Shown: piece after piece, positions 6,860-14,913 of the stretch
Position numbering within the stretch: the stretch's first letter is position 1
Layout of the letters: every line of letters begins with the position of its first letter
Origin: JALSRK01 sp964461995
Lineage (GTDB): Bacteria; Acidobacteriota; Terriglobia; Bryobacterales; Bryobacteraceae
Length of the DNA stretch: 64,000 nt
Direction of reading: 5' to 3'
NCBI GenBank assembly: GCA_964461995.1
Contig: CAYWXL010000004.1
Coordinates: 1-64,000, forward strand
Position numbers and translations under genes: made by a program
The notes under the pieces: model-generated
The model's input: only the letters and a program-made list of their open reading frames with translations
Databases searched by the model: none
What the model was told of the DNA's origin: nothing

Positions 6860-9310
6860 ATGGTGCTCAGGGTTCTCATATTGCTGGCGGTCGCAGTGGG
6901 CGGCGCATACGCCCAGGGGAACTGTTGCGCTTTGCGGGTGAGGCTGGAGGACCGAACCGGAGCGGCGGTGAGCGGGGCGCGGGTGGAGGTTCGCCGGGGC
7001 GAGGTGGCGCTGGAAGCGGCGACGGGGGGTACCGGAGAGGTGAGCTTCACGATCCCGACGGCGGGCGTCTGGACAGTGATGGTGAGCAGCGAAGACTTCC
7101 TGCCGGTGGAGCGGGAGGTGCGGATCGGGCGCGGAGAGCGGATCGAGCTGGAAGTGACGCTCGCGCCCGCTGGCGAGCGGCACGAGTCAGTGACAGTGGA
7201 AGCCGAGGCGCCGGGGGCGGGACAAGGAGCCACTACGGCGGTCACGGTGACGCGGAGCCGCCTGGACGCATTGCCGGCGCGCCCGGCCAACATTCGGGAC
7301 GCGCTGCCGCTGCTGCCCGGGGTGACGCGGACGCCGGAAGGCAAGCTGCGCATTTCGGACCGGCCGGAGCCGTCCAGTCTCCTGCTGGTGAACTCGGTGG
7401 ACGTGACGGATCCGGCGACGGGGGATTTCGGCGCCACGGTGCCGATCGATGCGGTGGCCACCATTGATCTCTACAAGAGCCCGTTCCTGGCGGAGTACGG
7501 GCGGTTCACGGCCGCCGTGGTGGCGGTGAATACGCGGGGCGGCGAGAGCCAATGGCGCTACGAACTGAACGATCCCACGCCGGAGTTCCGGATCTTCGAT
7601 GCGCGGCTGCGGGGGATTCGGGCGTTCACGCCCCGGTTCAGCGTCCGGGGGCCGATGGTGAAGGACCGGGTGTATGTGGCCCAGTCACTCGAATACGGAC
7701 TGCGAAAGAGGCCGGTGCGGGCGCTGCCGTTCCCCTTCAACGAGACGAAGTCGCAAGGGTGGAACTCGCTGACGCAGTTCGACTTCGTGGCCTCTCCCGA
7801 GCATTTCATCACGCTGGCGGTGCACGCGGCGCCGGAGCGGATCCAGTACGCGAACCTGGACTTTTACAACCCGCAGCCGACGACGCCCAATCTGGCCGGG
7901 CACGAGGTGCGGGTGAGCTTGACGGACCGGCTGACGCTCGCTGGCGGGACGCTGACGTCGCTGATGGCGTTCGGGCAAAACCGGGGAAAAGTCTGGGGAC
8001 AGGGCGCGGGTGAGTTCACGCTAGGGGTGACGGAGAACAGCGGCTATTACTTCAGCCGCCAGGACCGGAAGGCGCAGCGCTTCCAGTGGCTCGAATCTTA
8101 CAGTTTCGCGCCCCGGGGCAAGCACACCTTGCAGATCGGGGGTCGGCTGCTCTACACGCGGCTGCGCAACGGCTGGGAGAACCAGGCGGTGAACGTGCAG
8201 GATCTGGGCGGACGACTGCTACGGCGGATCGAGTACGGCCACGGGCCGGGGTTCCGGTTAGCGGACACCGAGATGAGCCTTTATTTTCAAGATCACTGGG
8301 ACGCCAGATCGGGGCTGAGCCTGGAGACAGGGATCCGGATGGACTATCAGGAGGAGACCGGGGTGGCGCGCTTCGCGCCGCGGCTGGGGTTGGCGTGGTC
8401 GCCGCTCGGGGACGAGGCGACGACGCTGCGCGCCGGGCTGGGGTGGTTTTATGACCGGGTGCCGCTGAACGTGTTCGGCTGGCCCTATTATCCGGCGCAG
8501 ACGGTAACGGAGTTCGATGCCGCGGGCGACGTGCTGGACGGCCCACGGCTCTTCGCCAATGTCCTCGGGGGCGCTTCGCTGCCGCCGCTTTCGGCCGGAG
8601 GGCGACGGAGCGGGTCGTTCGCGCCGCGCAGCCTGACCTGGCAGGTGCAGGCGGAGCGGCGGTTCGGCGAGCGGGTGCGCGTGCGGGCCTCTTATTTGGA
8701 GAGCCGGTCCGAGGGACTTATGGCGGTGCGGCCGCGGGTCTTCGAGGAGGGCGGGGCGTTGGTGATGGAAGGCCGCGGAAGGAGCTGGCATCGTAGTTTC
8801 GAGACGGTCTCGCGGTTCCGGCTATACAAGGAGAGCGAAGTGTTGGCGTCCTATGTTTACAGTTGGACGCAGGGGAATCTCAACGACTTCACTGTGTGGC
8901 TGGGCAACTATCCGGCGCCGATCGTCCGGGATGATGTGGAAGCGATGCTACCGGGGACGATTCCGCACCGCTTCCTGGCTTGGGGCGTATTTCCGTTGTC
9001 GGAGAAGTGGCGGTTCTCGCCGACGGTCGAGTGGCGCAACGGCTTCCCCTACGCCGCTTTCGACGAGCGCCAGGAATACGCTGGAGAGCCTTACTCGCGG
9101 CGCTTCCCGAGCTTCTTTTCGCTGGACTTCCGGATCTCCCGCGACATTCTGTTCAAGAAGCACATGTTCCGGGTATCGTTCAGCATGTTCAACGTGACGA
9201 ATCACTGGAATCCCACGGCGGTGCGGTGGAACGTGGCGGATCCTCAGTTCGGGGAGTTTCTAGCCACCAACAAGCGGCGCTTCCGGCTGAACTTCGACAT
9301 CCTGTTCTGA
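6860..9310 (+). CDS. TonB-dependent receptor with N-terminal carboxypeptidase-regulatory-like domain
   Basis: The 816-residue protein has a signal peptide (MVLRVLILLAVAVGGAYAQ), a carboxypeptidase-regulatory beta-sandwich at about 25-115 (LRVRLEDRTGAAVSGARVEV) and a plug domain at about 125-225 containing LLLVNSVDVTD. A long C-terminal region rich in alternating aromatic and polar residues is typical of an outer-membrane barrel and ends in the expected Phe. The upstream GTG 6806 would add 18 residues before the signal sequence, so I prefer ATG 6860. It follows the GH10 gene on the same strand with about 145 bp between them. It may import oligosaccharides or other large ligands, but the substrate is not visible in the sequence. 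Confidence 0.85.
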   Translation: MVLRVLILLAVAVGGAYAQGNCCALRVRLEDRTGAAVSGARVEVRRGEVALEAATGGTGEVSFTIPTAGVWTVMVSSEDFLPVEREVRIGRGERIELEVTLAPAGERHESVTVEAEAPGAGQGATTAVTVTRSRLDALPARPANIRDALPLLPGVTRTPEGKLRISDRPEPSSLLLVNSVDVTDPATGDFGATVPIDAVATIDLYKSPFLAEYGRFTAAVVAVNTRGGESQWRYELNDPTPEFRIFDARLRGIRAFTPRFSVRGPMVKDRVYVAQSLEYGLRKRPVRALPFPFNETKSQGWNSLTQFDFVASPEHFITLAVHAAPERIQYANLDFYNPQPTTPNLAGHEVRVSLTDRLTLAGGTLTSLMAFGQNRGKVWGQGAGEFTLGVTENSGYYFSRQDRKAQRFQWLESYSFAPRGKHTLQIGGRLLYTRLRNGWENQAVNVQDLGGRLLRRIEYGHGPGFRLADTEMSLYFQDHWDARSGLSLETGIRMDYQEETGVARFAPRLGLAWSPLGDEATTLRAGLGWFYDRVPLNVFGWPYYPAQTVTEFDAAGDVLDGPRLFANVLGGASLPPLSAGGRRSGSFAPRSLTWQVQAERRFGERVRVRASYLESRSEGLMAVRPRVFEEGGALVMEGRGRSWHRSFETVSRFRLYKESEVLASYVYSWTQGNLNDFTVWLGNYPAPIVRDDVEAMLPGTIPHRFLAWGVFPLSEKWRFSPTVEWRNGFPYAAFDERQEYAGEPYSRRFPSFFSLDFRISRDILFKKHMFRVSFSMFNVTNHWNPTAVRWNVADPQFGEFLATNKRRFRLNFDILF

Positions 9311-9341
9311 GTGCCGGGCTGGATGGCCCAAGGCCAAGGAG

Positions 9342-10409
9342 TTATTCGCCGGGCTCTTGCGTGAACTTCGCGGCGGCCCAGTAGCCGCGGCGGGCGCGGA
9401 CGACCAGGTTCGGGCGGTTCACCTCCACGCGAATCTCGTGGTAGCCGGCCTCCTCGGGGTTGTTCGGCTGGTAAGTCAGGATGTACTGACTATGCAGCTC
9501 CTCGCCGAGCCGCGTCAGGGCGCGCTCGAGGCTCTTTAGATCAGTGAAACTGTACTCTCGGCCGCCGGTGTACTTCGTGAAGACCTCGGCCTGGTTGGGG
9601 ATGAAGATCGCCTTCGTCTGGATGAAGATTTCCTTGATTAGCGGCACGAAAGTCATGGAGTGCTGACCGCGGACCTGGTTCACGTTGTAAGGGATCTGCG
9701 GCGCCACGCCCGGCAGGGGCGTAGCCGCCGTTGGATAAGGCGAGTCACGCCGGAATGTGGGAGTTTTGGTGAGCATGGCCAAGGCGCGGTTGATGTTGAC
9801 GGTATAGATGATGACGTTGTTGAACTCGGCCTCCAGCAGCGCGTCGCGCATCCGGCCGCTAGAGCCCTTGTCACGCGTGGTGGCGATGAGGAGCAGGACG
9901 CGGCGGTGGTCCACCGGACGTTTCCGGAGCTCGCGAATGGCGAAAAAGACAGCGTCGATCATGCGGCTGGTGGAGGAACCCGGATGCAGGCGTTCCAGAG
10001 CCTTGGAGAACTCGGCGCCGTCGTTGGTCCAATCCTGAAGGATGCGGATTCGGTGGTCGAAGGCCACCAGCATGGCCTCGCCATATTCACCGATCACCAG
10101 CGTTTCCAACATCTGGCCGATCTTGCGGATCTTGGGGATGAAGCCCTCGACATCGGCGTTGTGCTGGATAGCCACTACCATGGAGATCGGGTTGTAGGTG
10201 ACATCCATGCGGATGTCCTGGAGCTTGTCGTTGTCGTAAAGGCGGAAGTCCCTGGCCTCGAGGCCGCTGACGTAGGTGCCGCCCTTGGTCATAACGGTAA
10301 CAGGGACAACGACCTCGCTGACCGTGGTGCGAAAGGTCCGTTCCGGCAATTCTTCCTGGCCCCACAGGAGCGAGCAGGTGAGCGCGACCGCCAAGTAGTG
10401 GAAACGCAT
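9342..10409 (-). CDS. Secreted VWFA-related acidobacterial protein
   Basis: The 355-residue protein has a signal peptide (MRFHYLAVALTCSLLWGQ), a conserved N-terminal segment (TTVSEVVVPVTVMTKGG, YVSGLEARDFRLYDND) and a von Willebrand A-like domain (SMVVAIQHNADVEGFI through VLLLIATTRDKGSS). A C-terminal extension ends with the conserved ILTYQPNNPEEAGYHEIRV. This is the architecture of the VWFA-related acidobacterial family (TIGR03436-like), secreted proteins of unknown function that are numerous in Solibacter relatives. The metal site is degenerate: the usual DxSxS is not present (IQHNAD instead). The start is ATG 10407-10409, preceded by AAGAGAG. It converges on the TonB receptor with only 31 bp between stops. 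Confidence 0.8.
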   Translation of the reverse strand: MRFHYLAVALTCSLLWGQEELPERTFRTTVSEVVVPVTVMTKGGTYVSGLEARDFRLYDNDKLQDIRMDVTYNPISMVVAIQHNADVEGFIPKIRKIGQMLETLVIGEYGEAMLVAFDHRIRILQDWTNDGAEFSKALERLHPGSSTSRMIDAVFFAIRELRKRPVDHRRVLLLIATTRDKGSSGRMRDALLEAEFNNVIIYTVNINRALAMLTKTPTFRRDSPYPTAATPLPGVAPQIPYNVNQVRGQHSMTFVPLIKEIFIQTKAIFIPNQAEVFTKYTGGREYSFTDLKSLERALTRLGEELHSQYILTYQPNNPEEAGYHEIRVEVNRPNLVVRARRGYWAAAKFTQEPGE

Positions 10410-10501
10410 GGTGACTCTCTTCTTATGACGCGCCGTTCGGGGGGCCGGATTCGCCCCGCCGGGCCTGTTCTCAAGATAGCATCCTGCCGGGCGCTGGGCG
10501 G

Positions 10502-10978
10502 TCACTGGTTGTTCTGGCCGCGGCGCCAGTCGCCCGACTTGCCGCCGGTCTTTTCGAGAAGGCGGATCTCGGTGATCTCGATAGCCTTGTCGAGGGCCTT
10601 GAGCATATCGTAGACGGTGAGGGCGGCGACGGAGGCGGCCGTAAGCGCTTCCATTTCGACGCCCGTAGGCGCGGTGGTGGCGACGGAGGTCTCGATGCGG
10701 ACGCCGGCATCCTCGACCCGGACAGCGACGTCGGCGTGGGTGAGGGGTAAGGGGTGGCAAAGAGGGATCAATTCGGCGGTCTTCTTTGCCGCCATGATGC
10801 CGGCGAGGCGGGCGACTTCGAGAGGATCGCCTTTTGGGTTTTCCGGCAGCCGCGCAAGCACTTCCGGCTGGATACGGACGAAGGCATGGGCCCGGGCAGT
10901 GCGGCGAGTGGGCGACTTTTCCGTGACGTCCACCATGCGGGGACTTCCGGCGTCGTCGTAGTGGGAGAGCTTGCTCAT
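10502..10978 (-). CDS. moaC: Cyclic pyranopterin monophosphate synthase MoaC
   Basis: The 158-residue protein is full length for MoaC. It shows the conserved blocks MVDVTEKSPTRRTARA, AKKTAELIPLCHPLPLTHADV, TGVEMEALTAASVAALTVYDMLKA and the lysine-rich C-terminal LLEKTGGKSGDW. MoaC works with MoaA to convert GTP to cyclic pyranopterin monophosphate, the first intermediate of the molybdenum cofactor. Its ATG overlaps the stop codon of moeA as ATGA, so the two are translated together. No moaA lies in the window. Confidence 0.95.
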   Translation of the reverse strand: MSKLSHYDDAGSPRMVDVTEKSPTRRTARAHAFVRIQPEVLARLPENPKGDPLEVARLAGIMAAKKTAELIPLCHPLPLTHADVAVRVEDAGVRIETSVATTAPTGVEMEALTAASVAALTVYDMLKALDKAIEITEIRLLEKTGGKSGDWRRGQNNQ

Positions 10979-12159
10979 TTCATTAGCACCGGCATCAGTT
11001 CGCCTGCCTCCCAGCTCTCGCGGTCGGCGGCCGCCACCAGGAAGGCGTTGGCGCGAGCCACGGCGGCCACGTCGCTTGAGCCTTGCCAGTCGATGGGGGT
11101 GAGTTCGGCACCGTCGGGGCTGAGGCGGGCGGGCAGGAACCGTGTGAGACCCGGCTGGTGGCGGAACGGGCGAGCGAGGCGCGAGAGCAGAAACGGCAGC
11201 GCCACCTCCGTGCGCCCGGCCAGCAGTTCCACGGCCGCTTGGGCGAAGACGCGGAACGTGACCATCGTCGAGACCGGGTTGCCGGGCAGGCCGAAGAAGA
11301 AGGTCCCCTGGGCGCGGCCGAAGACGGTGGGGCGGCCGGGCTGGATCAGGGTGCGGTCGAAGTAGAACTCGGCCCCGAACTCGGCCAGCACGTCTTCGAC
11401 GATGTCGTACTTGCCGGCGGAGACGCCGCCGGAGAGCAGCAGGAGGTCGCGCTTGAGACCGCGGTCGATGAGGGCGCGGGTGGAGGCGTGGTCGTCCCGG
11501 GCGACGGGCAGGATCACGGGGAGGCCGCCTGCCTGGACGACCTGGGCGGCAAGGGAGTAGGCGTTAGAGTTGCGGACCTGGTGGGGCAAGGGACTGGCGT
11601 CGGCGGGGACGATCTCGTCGCCGGTAGCGATGATGGCGACGCGGGGCTTCATGTAAACGGGGACGCGGACCACGCCCACGGTGGCCAGTAAGGAGATCGT
11701 GGCGTAATCGATGCGGCGGCCGGGACCGATGATCTCTTCGCCCTCGCGGACCTCGGCGCCCTGAGGGTTGATGAACTCGCCGGGTTTGGACGGCCGGTCG
11801 GTGGCCATGCGGGCGCCTTCGCGCCGGGTGTGCTCGATCATGACGACCTGGTCGGCTCCGGGGGGCACGGGGGCGCCGGTCATGATCTCGACGGCCTCGC
11901 CGGGGCCGACTTCACGATCGAGGCGTTCCCCCGCGCGCACCTCGCCGACGATCTCGAATTCGCCCGGCAGGTCGGCCGAGCGGACGGCGAAGCCGTCGCG
12001 GATGGAGCGCGCGAGCGGCGGATAGTCGCGGTCGGCAAGGATCGGGGCGGCGAGGACCCGGCCGGTTGCCTCCTGGAGGTGGACTTCTTCGGCCGGCGGC
12101 GGGGAGACGGCCTCGCGAATCCTCTCGATCACGCAGGCGCGTGCCTGCTCGAAAGTCAT
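10975..12159 (-). CDS. moeA: Molybdopterin molybdenumtransferase MoeA
   Basis: The 394-residue protein has typical MoeA features: DRDYPPLARSIRDGFAVRS, VEIMTGAPVPPGADQVVMIE, VAIIATGDEIVP, LLLSGGVSAGKYDIVEDVL, FGLPGNPVSTMVTF and a C-terminal beta-barrel domain. MoeA inserts molybdate into adenylylated molybdopterin. The frame stays open far upstream, but homology starts at MTFEQARACV (ATG 12157-12159). ATG 12190-12192 would add 11 residues. A TACAAT box at 12175-12180 on the minus strand supports the downstream start. moaC follows with an ATGA overlap. Confidence 0.93.
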   Translation of the reverse strand: MTFEQARACVIERIREAVSPPPAEEVHLQEATGRVLAAPILADRDYPPLARSIRDGFAVRSADLPGEFEIVGEVRAGERLDREVGPGEAVEIMTGAPVPPGADQVVMIEHTRREGARMATDRPSKPGEFINPQGAEVREGEEIIGPGRRIDYATISLLATVGVVRVPVYMKPRVAIIATGDEIVPADASPLPHQVRNSNAYSLAAQVVQAGGLPVILPVARDDHASTRALIDRGLKRDLLLLSGGVSAGKYDIVEDVLAEFGAEFYFDRTLIQPGRPTVFGRAQGTFFFGLPGNPVSTMVTFRVFAQAAVELLAGRTEVALPFLLSRLARPFRHQPGLTRFLPARLSPDGAELTPIDWQGSSDVAAVARANAFLVAAADRESWEAGELMPVLMK

Positions 12160-12174
12160 CGTCGCCACGCCGCC

Positions 12175-12180
12175 ATTGTA
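12175..12180 (-). promoter_or_regulatory. Predicted -10 box for moeA-moaC
   Basis: On the minus strand TACAAT lies 15 nt before the moeA ATG, so the transcript would begin about 8-10 nt before the start codon. No clear -35 box is visible 16-18 nt upstream. Confidence 0.45.
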
Positions 12181-12217
12181 GCGCGGCGGCATCACCGCCC
12201 ACCGGCGCGGCGCTGCG

Positions 12218-12223
12218 TACACT
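12218..12223 (+). promoter_or_regulatory. Predicted -10 box for the amidase gene
   Basis: TACACT lies 8 nt before the amidase ATG, within the 72-bp space shared with the divergent moeA. If used, the transcript would have almost no leader. No convincing -35 box is seen. Confidence 0.35.
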
Positions 12224-12231
12224 GGTGGTTT

Positions 12232-13629
12232 ATGCCGCATCGTTGGACCTTGGAGAGGATGGCCGAGGCGGTCCGGAGGGGTGAGACCTCGGCCGCCGAA
12301 CTGGTGGAAGCGCACCTGCAGCAGATCGAGCGGATGAATCCGGAGATCAACGCCTTCGTGTGTGTGCTGGCGGACGAGGCGCGCCAGCGGGCCAGCGAAC
12401 TGGACAGCGCGGAGCCGCAGGGGCCGCTTCACGGGGTTCCGGTGACGCTCAAGGACAGCTTCGACCTGGAAGGGCTGCCCACGCTGTGCGGCAGCCGGCT
12501 GCGGCTGGGACACCGGGCGGCGGCGGACTCGACCTCGGCGGCGCGGCTGAAGCGGGCCGGCGCGGTGATCCTGGGCAAAACGAACTGCCCGGAGTTCCTC
12601 ATGAACTACGAAACGGACAACCACGTCGTGGGCCGGACGAACAACCCGTGGGACCTGCAGAGGACGGCCGGGGGCTCCTCGGGCGGGGAAGCGGCAGCGA
12701 TCGCGGCCCGGTGCTCGGCCGGGGGCGTGGGCAGCGACGGCGGCGGGTCGATCCGCGAGCCGGCTCACTTCTGCGGGATTGTGGGGCTGAAGCCGACGCC
12801 GGGGCGGTGTCCGGCGACGGGCCACTTCCCGGAGATCGCCCACCCGGGCGGGCTGCTCGGCGTCGGGGGGCCGATGGCGCGTACGGTGCGGGACGTGCGG
12901 CTGCTCTTCGAGGTTCTGGCTGGGCACGATCCGCTCGACCCGTTCTCGGCCCCGGTGCCATTCCGGCCGGCGGAGGCCGAAGACGTCCGCATCGGCATGA
13001 TGGAACAGGTGGGCGGCGTGCCGGTGCAGGAGCTGGTGCGGACGGCGGTGAAAAAGGCAGCGGCGCTGCTCCAGGGGGCGGGATTCGTGGTGGAAGAGTT
13101 TCCCTGGCCGGCGGCCGAGCGCGCCGTGCGGCTCTGGGACTTCTTCTTCAACCGGCTGTCGCTCACCGTGATGCGGGAGGTGCTCGAGAAAAACCGGGAG
13201 CAGCTCCACTGGACTGGCACCGAGCTGTGGGACCGGGCGGCGAGCCAGCCGGAGCCCACGGCGAAAGAGGTGGTCGAGAACCTGACGGCGCGGGACAAGC
13301 TACGAGCGGAGCTGATCCGGAGGATGGGTCCGCGGCGCCTGCTGCTGTGGCCGTGCTGCGGGGTGCCGGCTTTCCGACACCGGGAGCGGCGGTGGGAGAC
13401 GCCGGAGCGGCCGATCGATTACGCCGAGGCGATGGCGCCGCTGGCGCCGGCAAACCTGCTGGGGATGCCGGCGGTGGCGGTCCCGGTGGAGCTGGTGGAG
13501 GAAGGCGGCTCGCGGCTGCCGGTGGGAGTGCAACTCATTGGCAGGCCGTGGGATGAGGAGCTGGTCTTGGCGGTAGCGGAGCGGCTGGAGGAGCTTCGCG
13601 GCCGTTTCCCGGCGCCGCCGGACGTGTAG
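12232..13629 (+). CDS. Amidase-signature family hydrolase
   Basis: The 465-residue protein carries the amidase-signature Ser-cisSer-Lys triad: lysine in GVPVTLKDSF, the cis-serine region in GGSSGGEAAA, and the nucleophile segment in GSDGGGSIREPAHFCG. The family hydrolyses C-N bonds of amides and includes GatA, fatty-acid amide hydrolases and many uncharacterised enzymes. Two positions of the usual GSDTGGSIRIPA block differ (T to G, I to E), which may affect substrate choice. ATG 12232 fits the start of homology (HRWTLERMAEAVRRGETSAAELVEAHL); the frame is open upstream but antisense to moeA. It is not GatA as part of a gatCAB set, since no gatB or gatC is adjacent. Confidence 0.87.
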   Translation: MPHRWTLERMAEAVRRGETSAAELVEAHLQQIERMNPEINAFVCVLADEARQRASELDSAEPQGPLHGVPVTLKDSFDLEGLPTLCGSRLRLGHRAAADSTSAARLKRAGAVILGKTNCPEFLMNYETDNHVVGRTNNPWDLQRTAGGSSGGEAAAIAARCSAGGVGSDGGGSIREPAHFCGIVGLKPTPGRCPATGHFPEIAHPGGLLGVGGPMARTVRDVRLLFEVLAGHDPLDPFSAPVPFRPAEAEDVRIGMMEQVGGVPVQELVRTAVKKAAALLQGAGFVVEEFPWPAAERAVRLWDFFFNRLSLTVMREVLEKNREQLHWTGTELWDRAASQPEPTAKEVVENLTARDKLRAELIRRMGPRRLLLWPCCGVPAFRHRERRWETPERPIDYAEAMAPLAPANLLGMPAVAVPVELVEEGGSRLPVGVQLIGRPWDEELVLAVAERLEELRGRFPAPPDV

Positions 13630-13682
13630 ATGCTGGTCTGGCAGGGGCGCCGATCCCGGGGGCCGGAAGGTGGAAACGCGGA

Positions 13683-13907
13683 TCAGCCGCCGCCGACGAA
13701 GGTGACGATCTCCAGGCGGTCGCCGGCCTGGAGCCGGGTCTCGGGCCAGCGCTCTTTTTTCAGGATCTCGCGGTTGTATTCGACGGCGACGCGGTCGGCG
13801 GGCAAGCCGAGGGACTCCAAGAGCTGGGAGACGCTGGAGCCCTCGGGCACCGACTTGGGCTCGCCGTTGACGACAATTTCGATCTGTGTTTTCGCGTCGG
13901 CTGGCAT
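13683..13907 (-). CDS. thiS: ThiS-like sulfur carrier protein
   Basis: This small beta-grasp protein, 74 residues from ATG 13905-13907, has the ThiS pattern VNGEPKSVPEGSSVSQLLESLGL, VAVEYNREILKKE, RLQAGDRLEIVTFVGGG, ending in the Gly-Gly needed for adenylation and thiocarboxylation. ThiS carries sulfur for thiazole synthesis in thiamine formation. MoaD is a related alternative given the nearby moaC and moeA, but the VEYN segment and EIVTFVGGG ending fit ThiS better. A longer version could start at 13970. No other thiamine gene is adjacent. Confidence 0.8.
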   Translation of the reverse strand: MPADAKTQIEIVVNGEPKSVPEGSSVSQLLESLGLPADRVAVEYNREILKKERWPETRLQAGDRLEIVTFVGGG

Positions 13908-13937
13908 AGGAGCTGAAAAAGAGGCGCTGGAGTCGAT

Positions 13938-13967
13938 TTGACACCCCGCTCCCGGCCTCATTATAGT
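13938..13967 (+). promoter_or_regulatory. Sigma70-type promoter of the nuo operon
   Basis: A perfect -35 box TTGACA (13938-13943) is separated by 18 nt from TATAGT (13962-13967), a five-of-six match to TATAAT. The nuoA ATG lies 32 nt downstream of the -10 box. It is the best promoter visible in the window and is well placed for the whole complex I operon. Confidence 0.75.
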
Positions 13968-13999
13968 CAAATTTTAGTCCTTCCCGAGCCCGGACGCTG

Positions 14000-14431
14000 A
14001 TGCCGACATCATACGCGGAACTCTACTTTCCAATCCTGCTGCAGGTGGTCGTCGCGATGGCGGTGGCGGGCGGCATGATGGGGGCTTCTTACCTACTGGG
14101 AAAGCGGCTCCGGAACCCCGTCAAGGATTCGCCATATGAATGCGGCATGATTCCGGTGGGCGACGCGCGGGGGCGGTTCAGCGTGAAGTTTTACTTGGTG
14201 GCGATGATCTTTATTCTGTTCGACGTGGAGATCGTCTTTCTTTACCCGTGGGTCGTGGTCTACGACGACCTGAAGCTGTTCGGCTTTGTCGAGATGCTGC
14301 TGTTTATCGGGCTCGTGCTGTGCGGCTTCTTCTACATGTGGAAGAAGGGGGTGCTCGACTGGTCGCAGTGGATGGAGTGCCGGAAGAGGGGGGAGCCGGC
14401 ATTGAGGTGGGAGCGAAAAGATGCTGCCTGA
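14000..14431 (+). CDS. nuoA: NADH-quinone oxidoreductase subunit A
   Basis: NuoA is a small three-helix membrane subunit of complex I at the junction of the peripheral and membrane arms. This 143-residue protein has the expected three hydrophobic segments (about 10-30, 65-85, 93-113) and the conserved loop KRLRNPVKDSPYECGMIPVGDARGRFSVKFYLVAMIFILFDVE, cited here as residues 35-77, with the conserved Cys in YECG. It is the first gene of the operon, behind a good promoter. The next gene, starting inside its last codons (11-bp overlap), is nuoC and not nuoB. Confidence 0.95.
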   Translation: MPTSYAELYFPILLQVVVAMAVAGGMMGASYLLGKRLRNPVKDSPYECGMIPVGDARGRFSVKFYLVAMIFILFDVEIVFLYPWVVVYDDLKLFGFVEMLLFIGLVLCGFFYMWKKGVLDWSQWMECRKRGEPALRWERKDAA

Positions 14432-14909
14432 CGCGGTCGCCGAGAACCCCGACGCCATTGCCATCCAAGATTTGGACACTGACGCGATCGAAGACGCGAA
14501 GGTGGACCGTGGCGAAATCACTCTATGGATCCGGGCGGAGAAGATCCGCGACGTCTGCCGGGTGTTGAAGAAGGAACGGGGGTTCGAGCGTCTCTGTGCG
14601 GTGACGGCGGTGGACTGGTATCCGATGGAGCCGCGCTTCGAGGTGGTCTACCACCTGCATTCGATTCGCAACAACCGCCGCTTGCGGCTGAAGTGCCGCG
14701 TAGGCGGCGAGGAGCCGGAGATCGATTCGCTGACCAGCCTCTGGCCGGGGGCGAACTGGTACGAGCGCGAGGTCTTCGACCTGTTCGGCATCCGGTTCCG
14801 CGGTCATCCGAGGATGGAGCGGTTGCTGCTGCCGGCGGAGTGGGAAGGCCATCCACTGCGCAAGGACTACCCGGTGCACGGCTACAAGTACAGTTACAAG
14901 GACGAGTGA
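14421..14909 (+). CDS. nuoC: NADH-quinone oxidoreductase subunit C
   Basis: The 162-residue peripheral-arm subunit contains the 30-kDa subunit signature: FERLCAVTAVDWYP, FEVVYHLHSIRNNRRLRLK, SLWPGANWYEREVFDLFGI, and HPRMERLLLPAEWEGHPLRKDYPV near the C-terminus. NuoC is part of the Q module next to NuoD and NuoB. The ATG at 14421 overlaps nuoA by 11 bp, so no room exists for nuoB between them. It is separate from nuoD, not fused as in E. coli. Confidence 0.95.
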   Translation: MLPDAVAENPDAIAIQDLDTDAIEDAKVDRGEITLWIRAEKIRDVCRVLKKERGFERLCAVTAVDWYPMEPRFEVVYHLHSIRNNRRLRLKCRVGGEEPEIDSLTSLWPGANWYEREVFDLFGIRFRGHPRMERLLLPAEWEGHPLRKDYPVHGYKYSYKDE

Positions 14910-14913
14910 AGCG

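Noticed and set aside
10502..13907. The small ThiS-like protein as MoaD because moaC and moeA are near
   Set aside because: Its VEYN motif and EIVTFVGGG ending fit ThiS better, and it is separated from moeA by the oppositely oriented amidase gene.
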